In this document: one piece after another, positions 7,964-16,140 of the stretch
Layout of the letters: every line of letters begins with the position of its first letter
How positions within the stretch are numbered: position 1 is the stretch's first letter
Source of the DNA: a virus
Reading direction: 5' to 3' (one strand)
IMG/VR virus record: IMGVR_UViG_3300045413_000192
Location: 1 to 64,000 of that record
DNA: 64,000 nt
The notes under the pieces: model-generated
What the model was told of the DNA's origin: nothing
Seen by the model: only the letters and a program-made list of their open reading frames with translations
Databases searched by the model: none
Made by a program: the position numbers and the translations under genes

Positions 7964-8743
7964 TTAGAAGAAACCGCCTTCTGCAATAATATGGGCCCCT
8001 GGAGTGTATCCAGAAATGTTCGGGCCATCAGGAAATACACCAACGTAAATGCGGTCGCCGCGCTCCAGGTAGATGCCTTTGTTGCGGAGAGGGGCCGTTG
8101 CACCTAGACCATTGGTGTTACCAGCCTGTGCAACGGGTGCCGCAAGCTGAGGCATGAGATCACTGCAGTCCACAACACCACTGTCTGCAGGAACAGTCTT
8201 GGCAAATAACAGGCGATAGTCACCGGAGGCTGGGATGGGAGCCGTTGTATTCCGCGTCTGATAAAAAGCAAATGTAACGGCAGGGCGATAACCATATGCC
8301 ACACCGTTATAGGAAAAACCTGTTGCAGTGCCGCCAGAATAAAGAAGGGAAGTATTTACTCCCGTCAGGGTTGTTGCTCCTGTATAAGTGTAATAACCAA
8401 CACCACTTGCGGCGGCAGTAGAAGTTAAGCCCGTGGCTGTAACGTGGACAATCTGACCACTGACCAACGAGATAACCGTGCCAGAAGTAGAAGCGTTAAC
8501 TGTGTAGTCTGCGCCGCGATAAAAATCGTTTCGTGTAATCGTGATGGAATCAACCACACCACCGTTATTATTGTCTTCACTTAAAGCTGCATCCATATCC
8601 ACAAGAATGGATGGTGCTTGACCACCTTGGACAAACAAGGTATTAGCTGATGCACTGCCCACTGTCTGCGTAGTTACACGCACCGAATCAAACAGTGGCC
8701 GATCAACAAGGAGGGGCTGTTTATTTGTAGAGGTGGATGCCAC
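7964..8743 (-). CDS. probable virion surface/decoration or fibre protein
   Basis: 259 residues, starting at GTG 8743. Ser/Thr/Gly-rich beta sequence in the middle (TGLTSTAAASGVGYYTYT) and a conserved-looking end with GDRIYVGVFPDG. No domain recognised. Composition resembles the 263-residue protein beside the capsid gene. A head-decoration, fibre or adhesin role is inference. Confidence 0.65.
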   Translation of the reverse strand: MASTSTNKQPLLVDRPLFDSVRVTTQTVGSASANTLFVQGGQAPSILVDMDAALSEDNNNGGVVDSITITRNDFYRGADYTVNASTSGTVISLVSGQIVHVTATGLTSTAAASGVGYYTYTGATTLTGVNTSLLYSGGTATGFSYNGVAYGYRPAVTFAFYQTRNTTAPIPASGDYRLLFAKTVPADSGVVDCSDLMPQLAAPVAQAGNTNGLGATAPLRNKGIYLERGDRIYVGVFPDGPNISGYTPGAHIIAEGGFF

Positions 8744-8775
8744 TTCTTTTCTACCGCTTTTTGTTAATTATAGCG

Positions 8776-9039
8776 TTAAGTTCCAAGGCTGGACATAGTC
8801 ATAAATTCTTGAAAACGTTGAGGCAATTTTACCTTTCCTTGAATCAATGCTTCAGGATTGTTTTGTAATGCAAGAAAGCGTTGAAAATAATTGCCATCAT
8901 CTTCCGGATTAAATTTAAATTTTTTCTCCGCAAGATAATCAATGACCTCTTGGGGCCGCGAGCGATACTCGCTAAGCCCCGCCGTATACACTTCACCCGG
9001 AAGATAATCAGCATTTCAATACTCAGAAAAACGTGCCAT
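8776..9039 (-). pseudogene. small virion-region gene interrupted by an in-frame TGA
   Basis: ATG 9037-9039 overlaps the stop of the GH104 gene (TGATG), as elsewhere in this block. The frame reads MARFSEY, then TGA at 9016-9018, then NADYLPGEVYTAGLSEYRSR and on to 8776 without another stop. The downstream part alone would start at GTG 8991. The frame is continuous on both sides, so a Trp or Arg codon has probably become TGA, or there is a base error. TGA is a normal stop elsewhere here. Confidence 0.6.
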
Positions 9040-9740
9040 CAAAGCGCTCCTAAAGGATTAATGATGGGTTTAAGTAAAGACTCAAGCAAGGAACTTTTGA
9101 TTGTGTCTACTAAAGAAGTTGCTTTCGCATTGGCCTCTTCTAACCCAGGTTTAGGAGCACCTACCAATACGGAAGATAAAATATCTTCTACAGAGCGTTG
9201 CGATCCCGGTGCAGTTGTAACAGGTGCCTGAACGCCACGTCGACGGCCTTGTTCAAAAAAACGCTGAATTTCTTGCGCTTTTTTAACGGGCTGGCCGTAG
9301 TGGCTACTACCTGTTGCAGTGGGAAAAGAAGCCCACTCTGGGGACAAAGCGGCTTGAATTTCAGGTGTCAGTGTGTTTGCTTTAGAAATTGCTGACAAAC
9401 CTCCAAGAGACATCAAACGATCTCTAACCTTTTTTAACATACCAATGTCTTGTGACTGGGGACCAAAGTCCGACAAGCCAAGACTTTTTTGAACGCTTTG
9501 CCAAGTGCCCGGCATGAACTGGTAAGCACCCGCAGCAGCACTCGCGTAACCGCCAGAGCGTACAACACGATTTGGATGACGTGAGAAGTCTTGAAATCGA
9601 CCGCCACCAAACATGACGTTGTATCCCGGTTTGCCGCCCAGGATTGTCCCTTCGGCACCGGCGATGGCTTGTTTTAAACCCTCGTATAAACCAGGGTTTT
9701 GCCTGGCCCATTGTTCAAGAACTTGGCGTTCCGTAGACAT
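9039..9740 (-). CDS. GH104 lambda-endolysin-like lytic transglycosylase, virion associated
   Basis: Residues 20-160 match the lambda R transglycosylase layout: AIAGAEGT with the catalytic Glu at 30, GGGRFQDFSRHPNRVV, SAAAGAYQFMPGTW and LGLSDFGPQSQD. A C-terminal extension of about 70 residues is amphipathic. It would cleave peptidoglycan glycan strands. With a separate GH24 endolysin in the window, this copy in the virion block may act at DNA entry. Shine-Dalgarno AAGGAG lies 8 bases upstream. Confidence 0.85.
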   Translation of the reverse strand: MSTERQVLEQWARQNPGLYEGLKQAIAGAEGTILGGKPGYNVMFGGGRFQDFSRHPNRVVRSGGYASAAAGAYQFMPGTWQSVQKSLGLSDFGPQSQDIGMLKKVRDRLMSLGGLSAISKANTLTPEIQAALSPEWASFPTATGSSHYGQPVKKAQEIQRFFEQGRRRGVQAPVTTAPGSQRSVEDILSSVLVGAPKPGLEEANAKATSLVDTIKSSLLESLLKPIINPLGAL

Positions 9741-9753
9741 TGGAATTTTCTCC

Positions 9754-9870
9754 TTATTCTCCTACCCAATTTGACTCTGCCTTGAGACCTGGGGCAAATA
9801 CTGTTTGTGCCAAGGTAACTAAACTAATTGTGGCCGCAAGACGTTTGACGAAATTGGGACAAAGAATCAT
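9754..9870 (-). CDS. 38-residue peptide with signal-like hydrophobic segment
   Basis: ATG 9870 to TAA 9754. FVKRLAATISLVTLAQTVFA is a basic start followed by a hydrophobic run with a cleavage-like TVFA end. The last coding bases overlap the Shine-Dalgarno region of the GH104 gene, which fits a coupled small gene. It could be a membrane or exported lysis accessory. Not recognised. Confidence 0.45.
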   Translation of the reverse strand: MILCPNFVKRLAATISLVTLAQTVFAPGLKAESNWVGE

Positions 9871-9964
9871 TGAATTAAAGCAACAACACTGGCCCCCGTA
9901 GATCAAAAAAATCTGTCGTCCAGCTGGTTGGTCTTACATGCAACGCAATGCCAATGTTTTACTT

Positions 9965-10741
9965 TTATTTAAGACGCCTATTAAAATCTTCTTTTAAAAG
10001 AGCTAACTTTAAATTAATTAAGTTGTCTTGGGAAGGCCCAAAGGCTTTAGAGGTGTATGCATCTGTAATTGACATTCCACCCAATACGTTTTTAGGATCT
10101 ACCGGATTAAACGTAACACCACTTTTTTCAAGGCTGGGGATTGCTCCTAGGCTAGCTTGAATGGCATTTCCAGTCGGTTCTCCAAACGCAGTTTGAACAA
10201 TATCACCTGGAGGCGTCGTGAAAGCCTTTTGGTAAACGGAAGAGCTTGCAGGGGGGATCGCACTTAAAGCGCCTGCAAAGGGCATGTTGGCCCGTCTGGT
10301 TTCCTGTATTGTTTCATACCCAGCTTGTCCAGGTTTCACGTTTCGGGCGAGCGTTGGATTCGTTAGAGCAAAGATTTCCATCCCTAGTTTTTCTCTTTCT
10401 TCCCCCTTGGCCGCGTTATAGGCTTTTGCTAAGTCTGCAACGCGGTATTTTTTTATTAATTGATCTTGCTCTACAAGCTGTGCTACACGTGCTTTTTCCG
10501 CCTCATAGTTACGTTGTGCTGCAGGTGAATCAATGCCACCGCCTACATAAGGAATAAAACTAGCCGCATTGCCGCCACCAATTCCACCGCCTGCGCTGGG
10601 GCCCCCCGCTGCTCGTGCTGCTGCGATTAAGCGCAATTCAGCATCACGATACAATTCACCAGTACTACCAACGGGCGGTATTCGTGCAATAGGAGAATAT
10701 CCAATAGGATTGTAATATCGTGTCCTTGGAATTAACGCCAT
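9965..10741 (-). CDS. probable internal virion protein
   Basis: 258 residues. Gly/Ala-rich linker near 45-70, then a long charged helix (NYEAEKARVAQLVEQDQLIKK), then a Pro/Gly-rich C-terminal part. No domain recognised. Its start overlaps the end of the 153-residue gene by 10 bases. Confidence 0.65.
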   Translation of the reverse strand: MALIPRTRYYNPIGYSPIARIPPVGSTGELYRDAELRLIAAARAAGGPSAGGGIGGGNAASFIPYVGGGIDSPAAQRNYEAEKARVAQLVEQDQLIKKYRVADLAKAYNAAKGEEREKLGMEIFALTNPTLARNVKPGQAGYETIQETRRANMPFAGALSAIPPASSSVYQKAFTTPPGDIVQTAFGEPTGNAIQASLGAIPSLEKSGVTFNPVDPKNVLGGMSITDAYTSKAFGPSQDNLINLKLALLKEDFNRRLK

Positions 10742-11193
10742 AGTTCGTGAAGGTAGATCCTTGTTCCTACTGAGACATCAGCAGGACCAGGTAGGGCTTG
10801 GATAAATTCAGCACCAGAACGTTCGTAACGGTATCTAGCCTGAAAGGGATCCTTGTAATTGGGTACGTAAAGAATCCCGGCAAGACGATTGGTTTCGTAA
10901 AGATAAATCTCATCCCAAACCTTAAGCGCCTCTTTCGCATTGCTAGAACGAATCGTGCGATCTACGTCACCAGCAATGCTTTCTAAACGAGTGGAAGGAG
11001 AAGTGGCAACCTCTGTTTTCTTTTCGGCAGTATCGCAACGTCCAATTTGGATTGCAATTTTGTCATAAAAGTATGAATCCGGGATTGTATTCATTGCCTC
11101 TTCCAAGCGGGCATAATCGCCTGCAGGAACAGAAACCGTGAAATATCCCAGGTGATACCTGACTCTGCTTTTGTCGAAGTCAGAGAGCTGCAC
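10732..11193 (-). CDS. hypothetical virion-block protein, 153 residues
   Basis: Starts MQLSDFDKSRVRYHLGYFTV and contains charged alpha segments (LEEAMNTIPDSYFYDKIAIQ). Size and position after capsid genes would suit a head completion or connector protein, but no motif confirms this. Confidence 0.65.
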   Translation of the reverse strand: MQLSDFDKSRVRYHLGYFTVSVPAGDYARLEEAMNTIPDSYFYDKIAIQIGRCDTAEKKTEVATSPSTRLESIAGDVDRTIRSSNAKEALKVWDEIYLYETNRLAGILYVPNYKDPFQARYRYERSGAEFIQALPGPADVSVGTRIYLHELWR

Positions 11194-11232
11194 TTCTGTT
11201 ACTCGTTATCAGTTAATTATAAAAGCAAGTAA

Positions 11233-11952
11233 TCAACCAAAAAGCCCGTCTAAATAATCAGAGGTGGCTGCTGATTGACCCATTAAAAACGGATTACTGT
11301 TTTGATAAGAAGAGAGGAAACTGACTGGATTTAATGCTTGTGAAAGTAAACTTCCAACGAGTTGACTTTTAATTTTTTCAATCAGGTTGGGCTCTTCTTT
11401 CTGTTGTTTACCTCTTGATTGCACGCCATACATAAAGGCTTTTAAAATATCTTCCGTGCGAGAGTCCGTGGTACCAGGTGCTTCTGCCATTGCTTCCGAT
11501 GGTCTTGTTGTTGCTGCGTTGGGAAGCTCGCTGAGATGAAAAACTCCCAACTCATAAGGCCCCGTACGCAAAGAAGATACATTACCCGCTGAACCAAGAC
11601 CTGCGTGAGTGGCGACACTACCGGATCCACGAAAACGAAGTTTAGTGCCAGGCGCAAGAGCAATATCCATTCCACCGTGTTCTGTAGAAGTTCCAGCGGT
11701 AGGTGCTTTGCGCGGACCCATCTCGCTGGTGACAGTGGCTGCAGGATTTAACGCAAAACCTTGTTGTTCTCCTCCGTATAACTGCGACCAGTTTTTGGTT
11801 CCGGGGGTAAGAACTTCTAGATACTGTCCAATATCTTTGCGCGCAATTTTAAGCGGAATTCTTTTCCCGTCTTTCTTTAATTCAAAGTGAAAATGAGGAC
11901 CCGTTGCAACACCCGTTGCTCCTTGAGTTCCTAAACTTAAATACGAATCCAT
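11233..11952 (-). CDS. M23-like peptidase domain in permuted order
   Basis: 239 residues. Residues 8-30 (GTQGATGVATGPHFHFEL) look like the end of an M23 domain with the HxH zinc ligands H20/H22. Residues 75-140 look like its beginning: EMGPRKAP, H92-G-G-M-D96 (HxxxD ligands) and GVFHLSEL near H139. All ligand types are present but in reversed order, as a circular permutation or two half domains. The C-terminal 90 residues are an amphipathic tail. It would cut peptidoglycan cross-links. It begins right after a terminator. Confidence 0.65.
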   Translation of the reverse strand: MDSYLSLGTQGATGVATGPHFHFELKKDGKRIPLKIARKDIGQYLEVLTPGTKNWSQLYGGEQQGFALNPAATVTSEMGPRKAPTAGTSTEHGGMDIALAPGTKLRFRGSGSVATHAGLGSAGNVSSLRTGPYELGVFHLSELPNAATTRPSEAMAEAPGTTDSRTEDILKAFMYGVQSRGKQQKEEPNLIEKIKSQLVGSLLSQALNPVSFLSSYQNSNPFLMGQSAATSDYLDGLFG

Positions 11953-11977
11953 ATTCTTTTCTTTTTATTCTAAAACT

Positions 11978-12001
11978 AAAAAACCCCTGGTTTCCCAGGG
12001 G
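11978..12001 (-). terminator. rho-independent terminator
   Basis: On the minus strand CCCCTGG-GAAA-CCAGGGG is followed by six T. It lies directly after the helix-hairpin-helix gene and before the M23-like gene, so it separates the capsid-proximal operon from the genes that follow. Confidence 0.88.
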
Positions 12002-12018
12002 CTTAGTGGAGATGAGAG

Positions 12019-12429
12019 TTAGACGCGAATTAAATCAGCAGCCAAAACGGCATCCCAATCAACCCGCTTAATTTGCTTCAGTTGTTCGAGATTGTTAAAT
12101 CTTTCACCCGACAGGGACATCTGGAGATCTTTAATCTCACGGGCTGTCTTGAGGCCGATGCCCTTGATATGATCTGCGATCATCTGGGCAGTCGCTGAAT
12201 TAACATTCAGGCGATTATCAGGCGGGAAGGCTCGGGGTTCTTCTTTAGCTGCTTTATCTTTGACCTGAAGAGTTTTGACTGTTTTAGTCGCAGCTTCATC
12301 GGGTTCAATTTCATTTTTGTAAGCGGTGAAAAGACGGCCATCTTGGTCCTCAAGCATGAACCAATCACCGTTATCCCACTCACTTACAACTTTGACTCGA
12401 GCGCCAGTCTTTTTGTGCTGGTAAAGCAT
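12019..12429 (-). CDS. helix-hairpin-helix (ComEA-like) protein with N-terminal SH3-like part
   Basis: 136 residues. RLNVNSATAQMIADHIKGIG followed by LKTAREIKDL is a typical HhH/ComEA DNA-binding motif (residues 70-125). The first 45 residues (GARVKVVSEWDNGDWFMLED) look like a small beta-barrel. It may bind DNA in the head or at the portal. It is followed by a strong terminator. Confidence 0.75.
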   Translation of the reverse strand: MLYQHKKTGARVKVVSEWDNGDWFMLEDQDGRLFTAYKNEIEPDEAATKTVKTLQVKDKAAKEEPRAFPPDNRLNVNSATAQMIADHIKGIGLKTAREIKDLQMSLSGERFNNLEQLKQIKRVDWDAVLAADLIRV

Positions 12430-12469
12430 GGGGACCAGAAGATTACATTCTGGTCCCAGTTTAGCTTAA

Positions 12470-13261
12470 TCAGCTGACAGTGCGACCAAGAAGATAACCA
12501 TCGATATCTTCGTAACCAGCGGCTTCATCCGGCTGGAGGTAACAAACTTCAACCACGAAGTAACCAGTTTTACCAGCGGACGAATCGCCACTGGAAATAT
12601 ACCAGCCACCGGAAGTGGAAGTGGCGGTTTGCGAAGCACGAGCTTGCACCGTGTAGGTGGCAGTGCTGGTGATCTGTTTGTACACGTTGCTTACCGTCAC
12701 ACCAGCGGCGCCAGTGGCAGTAAGGAACGGCTGGGTGCTATAAGCGGCGGCGCCAGCAGCAAAGAAGATCTCACCAGCCTGAGCACCAGAGGTGGTAGAA
12801 GTTAAGTTAGCCTGGGCCACAGCTTCGCCCACGGTACCAGTGGAGGTCAGGCCGATGGCGAAGGTAAGCACGTTGCCAGTGGCAGCATAAATACCAGAAG
12901 CCACGCGACCGTCACCCCAGCCAGAAGCCACGGAAAGAGTGGCACGGTAAACGTAAGCGGGCAGTGTGCTATCACCAGAGATCACCATGCCGGTGATGTC
13001 GGGACGGGTGTCGTCTTGACGATAGGGGGAAGGAACAATTACGTTGCCAGAAGCAACGGCACCTGCGCCCGAGGTAGCAGTAACGGCCACGTAACCGCGT
13101 TGTTGGAAATAACGGTAGCCGGGGACGGCCAGCACCGAAGTGGGGCCGCCCTTGGAAGCGTTATTGGTACTATCAGCGTCGGTATCAATATTTTTGTACC
13201 AACCGTTGAGGGGTTCTGCCCAGTTACCCGGGTAGATTTTCTTGGCAGACAAATAAGTCAT
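12470..13261 (-). CDS. probable head decoration or major structural protein
   Basis: 263 residues, immediately downstream of the major capsid gene. Ala/Ser/Thr/Gly-rich beta sequence with few Lys. A Shine-Dalgarno AGGAG sits 8 bases before the ATG. High-quality initiation and position suggest an abundant capsid-associated protein. No family recognised. Confidence 0.7.
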   Translation of the reverse strand: MTYLSAKKIYPGNWAEPLNGWYKNIDTDADSTNNASKGGPTSVLAVPGYRYFQQRGYVAVTATSGAGAVASGNVIVPSPYRQDDTRPDITGMVISGDSTLPAYVYRATLSVASGWGDGRVASGIYAATGNVLTFAIGLTSTGTVGEAVAQANLTSTTSGAQAGEIFFAAGAAAYSTQPFLTATGAAGVTVSNVYKQITSTATYTVQARASQTATSTSGGWYISSGDSSAGKTGYFVVEVCYLQPDEAAGYEDIDGYLLGRTVS

Positions 13262-13292
13262 TTATTTCTCCTGTTGTTTTTATTGTTGTTTA

Positions 13293-14450
13293 TCAAGAAT
13301 CAGCAACAAAGCTAAACGCAGTGGTCACAAAGTCCTTATTCAGGATTTCGAAGCCAGCGTACAGTTGCCAAATCAGAATAATAAAGCGGCTGAAGTCATC
13401 GTTGTTGTTGATGAGCACCTGGGCATTAGGGCCGCCGATGCCAACACCAATAGACTGAGGACCAAAGAAATAACCTTGGGCCACTTCACGGCTGCTATAG
13501 GTGCCGCCGGTACCAGCAAAGGAAGAAGTAATATTCTTGGTCGGGAAGTTGGTCGACTCGAAGAACTTCACGCCTTCAAACTGAACACCAGTCGGCATCA
13601 CAGGTTCACCAGCCAGGAAGTAAGCCTGACCAGCTTGGGGACCCATGTAGAAGCTGGCGTTGTTAGGCATCATGGGGTTACCCATGTACATGCCTTGACC
13701 AGGATTGCCAGCGTAGCGAGCGATCTCACGGAAGTCAGCGTCACGACGCAGGTGCATCATGAAGGTGGGATCACACACGCAACGATACAAACCATCAGCA
13801 AAGGTCGGTACGTTACGCTTGCGCAGCTCTTTAACAACAGTTAAAAGGTCAGTAGACACAGAAAACTGTTGATCTTTGGCGGTTACTTCAGCTGCGGTGT
13901 ATGTAATACGACCGGACGAATCCTTGAGTTTATCACCAGAGAAATAATAACCACCTTGGGTATCAGAAGCCTGGCCGTTTGCCTCTGCTTTGGACAGTTC
14001 GTCAATGAAGACGCGGTCGCGCCAGCGGCGATAGTCATCGAGCAGGGTCAGAGAACCAATGCTCTGGTGGAACATATTCAGGTTGCCGGTATCCAGCAGC
14101 AGGCGCTGGGCGGTAACCAAAGTTTCACGAGCAATTTTGAAAGTGCTCGGCTGGGTCGGATCGCCCGGGTCAGCAGGACCGGTGTATTCCTTCAGTACAA
14201 CAAGCACCTTCTCTTTGGTGATGTTGCGGCTGTTGGCGGTACCGATGGTCTGGTCAGCAATGCGCTCACGGCTGTCCTTGGTACCAGGGGTACCCCAGAA
14301 CTTGTAGCGATCTAACTGAACAGTTTGACCGGGCTGACGGGTGAAGTCGTGGACGACCACGGGTTCAACCGCCATTTCCGCAATGTAAGCAGGGTGGGGA
14401 CGATAGAGTTCCGCACCAAGAATCTTTGGGAAGTCTGTATCAATGAACAC
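13293..14450 (-). CDS. Major capsid protein
   Basis: 385 residues, following portal, scaffold and a small gene in the classical order. Contains the long N-arm (KILGAELYRPHPAYIAEM), a beta core with VVVHDFTRQPGQTVQLDR, and GLYRCVCDPTFMMHL with DADFREIARYAG, which resembles N4 gp56-type HK97-fold capsid proteins. Starts at GTG 14450 with GGAGG ten bases upstream. Family label is by eye. Confidence 0.8.
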   Translation of the reverse strand: MFIDTDFPKILGAELYRPHPAYIAEMAVEPVVVHDFTRQPGQTVQLDRYKFWGTPGTKDSRERIADQTIGTANSRNITKEKVLVVLKEYTGPADPGDPTQPSTFKIARETLVTAQRLLLDTGNLNMFHQSIGSLTLLDDYRRWRDRVFIDELSKAEANGQASDTQGGYYFSGDKLKDSSGRITYTAAEVTAKDQQFSVSTDLLTVVKELRKRNVPTFADGLYRCVCDPTFMMHLRRDADFREIARYAGNPGQGMYMGNPMMPNNASFYMGPQAGQAYFLAGEPVMPTGVQFEGVKFFESTNFPTKNITSSFAGTGGTYSSREVAQGYFFGPQSIGVGIGGPNAQVLINNNDDFSRFIILIWQLYAGFEILNKDFVTTAFSFVADS

Positions 14451-14502
14451 TTTGTTTTATCCTCCAGTGTCGCAGGAAATGTGTTTATCGGGTGAAAGAT
14501 TC

Positions 14503-14518
14503 AGACATTTTTATGTCT
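14503..14518. other. short hairpin upstream of the major capsid gene
   Basis: AGACAT-TTTT-ATGTCT, a perfect 6-bp stem in the 106-base gap between the 204-residue gene and the capsid gene. No T run follows on the minus strand. It may belong to the capsid mRNA leader. Confidence 0.3.
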
Positions 14519-14556
14519 TATCTAACATAAATTTTAGCAGTTGGTAATTTATTTAA

Positions 14557-15171
14557 TTATATATACTGCATGGTGGGGGCTTTATAACGAGCCCCAGGAG
14601 AGTTGCTAGAGCCGTACGACTCGGGATCAACCACGTCTTGTTGGAAACCAGGGACGCCAAGTCCAGCAGCAACATTAGAAATGCCGCCGCCGACCATGCC
14701 ACCAAGTCCACCTGCAACTGTCAGAGCAAGCGGAATGCCAGCAGTATTAATAACTGCTTGGCCCCGGCGTGCAGCAGTTTTAAGATCACTCCTCAACTTG
14801 GCGGGAGTTTCACCCGAACGAACAGCGGCATTCAAAAGATCACGAGAAAACTCGGCACTTTGAATTTCAGCAGGCGACATTTGCGCACGTCTGGCAACTG
14901 CGCCAGGATTTTGAAGGCTAACCGCCCCGATGTTTCTCATTGCAGAAGCGGCTCTTCCGCGTAATCCGGGGATCTGAGTTCCAAGTGCGGCGCCAAGTGC
15001 TCCTGCACCTAAAGCCTCCAAGCCAAGTCTTCCAGGAGCTTTTTCTTCGGTCTGACCAGAAACAAGGCTACCTAAAGTGGCAAGGCCAGCGGCGCCAAGG
15101 CCGCCAGCCACTGCAGAAGCTACTGGATTCCTGCTGATTACGTTTGCATATTTGCCAGCAAGATTTAACAT
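14557..15171 (-). CDS. Ala/Gly-rich protein with hydrophobic segments
   Basis: 204 residues. Two Gly/Ala-rich hydrophobic stretches (near 17-40 and 145-170) flank a charged helical middle (ARRAQMSPAEIQSAEFSRD). This looks like a membrane-active or head-interior protein. Located between scaffold and capsid genes. Function unknown. Confidence 0.65.
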   Translation of the reverse strand: MLNLAGKYANVISRNPVASAVAGGLGAAGLATLGSLVSGQTEEKAPGRLGLEALGAGALGAALGTQIPGLRGRAASAMRNIGAVSLQNPGAVARRAQMSPAEIQSAEFSRDLLNAAVRSGETPAKLRSDLKTAARRGQAVINTAGIPLALTVAGGLGGMVGGGISNVAAGLGVPGFQQDVVDPESYGSSNSPGARYKAPTMQYI

Positions 15172-15174
15172 TCC

Positions 15175-16140
15175 TCACTCCATTACAAACAGCTTGTTTG
15201 CAACAGTTTGAGGCTGAGCTTGATTCAGAACACGCCAGGCGTTCTGGGGGTCGCGGGCCATAATCTCATTGAAATTACCCCAGAAGTTTTCGGGAGCCTG
15301 GGGAGCAGCGGCAGCCGGAGGAGCGGGCAGCTGACCCAGTTGAGGCTGAGCCACAGCTTGGGTAGGATAGCCGCGAGTCTCAAGTTGAGTTTCGTTTTCA
15401 TACACAGGATAGGGCCCTTCGGGACCGAAGAACTTCAACGTGTAATCGCTGAGTACATCGGGGTTGGTCAGAATCTCGTTGTATGCCAGGTTTTCCTGGT
15501 GCTCATTGACAGCGAAATTGGCGTAGCCGGTAATAGTATTAGCGGCGCGATTTCCCCACGCGACGGCGCTGTCCAGCATTTGCTCCAGGTTTAGAGCGTA
15601 GTTGTTCAGCAGAGCCGGCGCTTCGATCCCGAACGCGTCCATCACTTGGCGGGACTCCTGGCCCATTCCCACCAGATCCGCGATTTGCTCCAAGGATGGA
15701 GTCGAGAAGGTTTGGGAATAGTTGGGCGAGGATTCCTGGCTGGGAGACCAGGTCAGCGGAGCCGATTGTTGCGTAACTTGGCTGCTGGGTTGGCCGTAGT
15801 TGGCCGGGGTATACGCTGTCGGCGCTTGAGATTGTTGACCCTGGAACGGGGATTGGACTGGTGCGCTCAGCAGGTTCACTACCTTGTTGAACGCCGATTC
15901 CCACGGATTGTTCACCTGGGAGTCCGCCACCGGTTGGGATTGGGGGGCGTACTGAATAGGGGCTGATTGGTAGCTGGGGACTGCCTGAGGTACCGCTTGG
16001 GGGTAGCTGGTACCCACCTGATAAGCCACCGGTGCTTGAGCCGGAGCTGCCTGCGGTGCTGCCACCACGTAGCTGCTCGGAGCGACGGCCACTGGTGCTT
16101 GGCTCATCTGTGGGGTCGATTGGACGGTAGCGTCCTGCAT
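15175..16140 (-). CDS. probable scaffolding protein, Pro/Gln-rich N-terminus
   Basis: 321 residues. The first 150 are Pro/Gln/Ala/Ser-rich and disordered; the rest is helical (SLEQIADLVGMGQESRQVMD, LNNYALNLEQMLDSAV). Position between portal and capsid genes fits a scaffold. Start ATG 16140 has an excellent AAGGAG seven bases upstream. About 600 bases at its 5' end overlap the portal gene in another frame. Confidence 0.7.
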   Translation of the reverse strand: MQDATVQSTPQMSQAPVAVAPSSYVVAAPQAAPAQAPVAYQVGTSYPQAVPQAVPSYQSAPIQYAPQSQPVADSQVNNPWESAFNKVVNLLSAPVQSPFQGQQSQAPTAYTPANYGQPSSQVTQQSAPLTWSPSQESSPNYSQTFSTPSLEQIADLVGMGQESRQVMDAFGIEAPALLNNYALNLEQMLDSAVAWGNRAANTITGYANFAVNEHQENLAYNEILTNPDVLSDYTLKFFGPEGPYPVYENETQLETRGYPTQAVAQPQLGQLPAPPAAAAPQAPENFWGNFNEIMARDPQNAWRVLNQAQPQTVANKLFVME

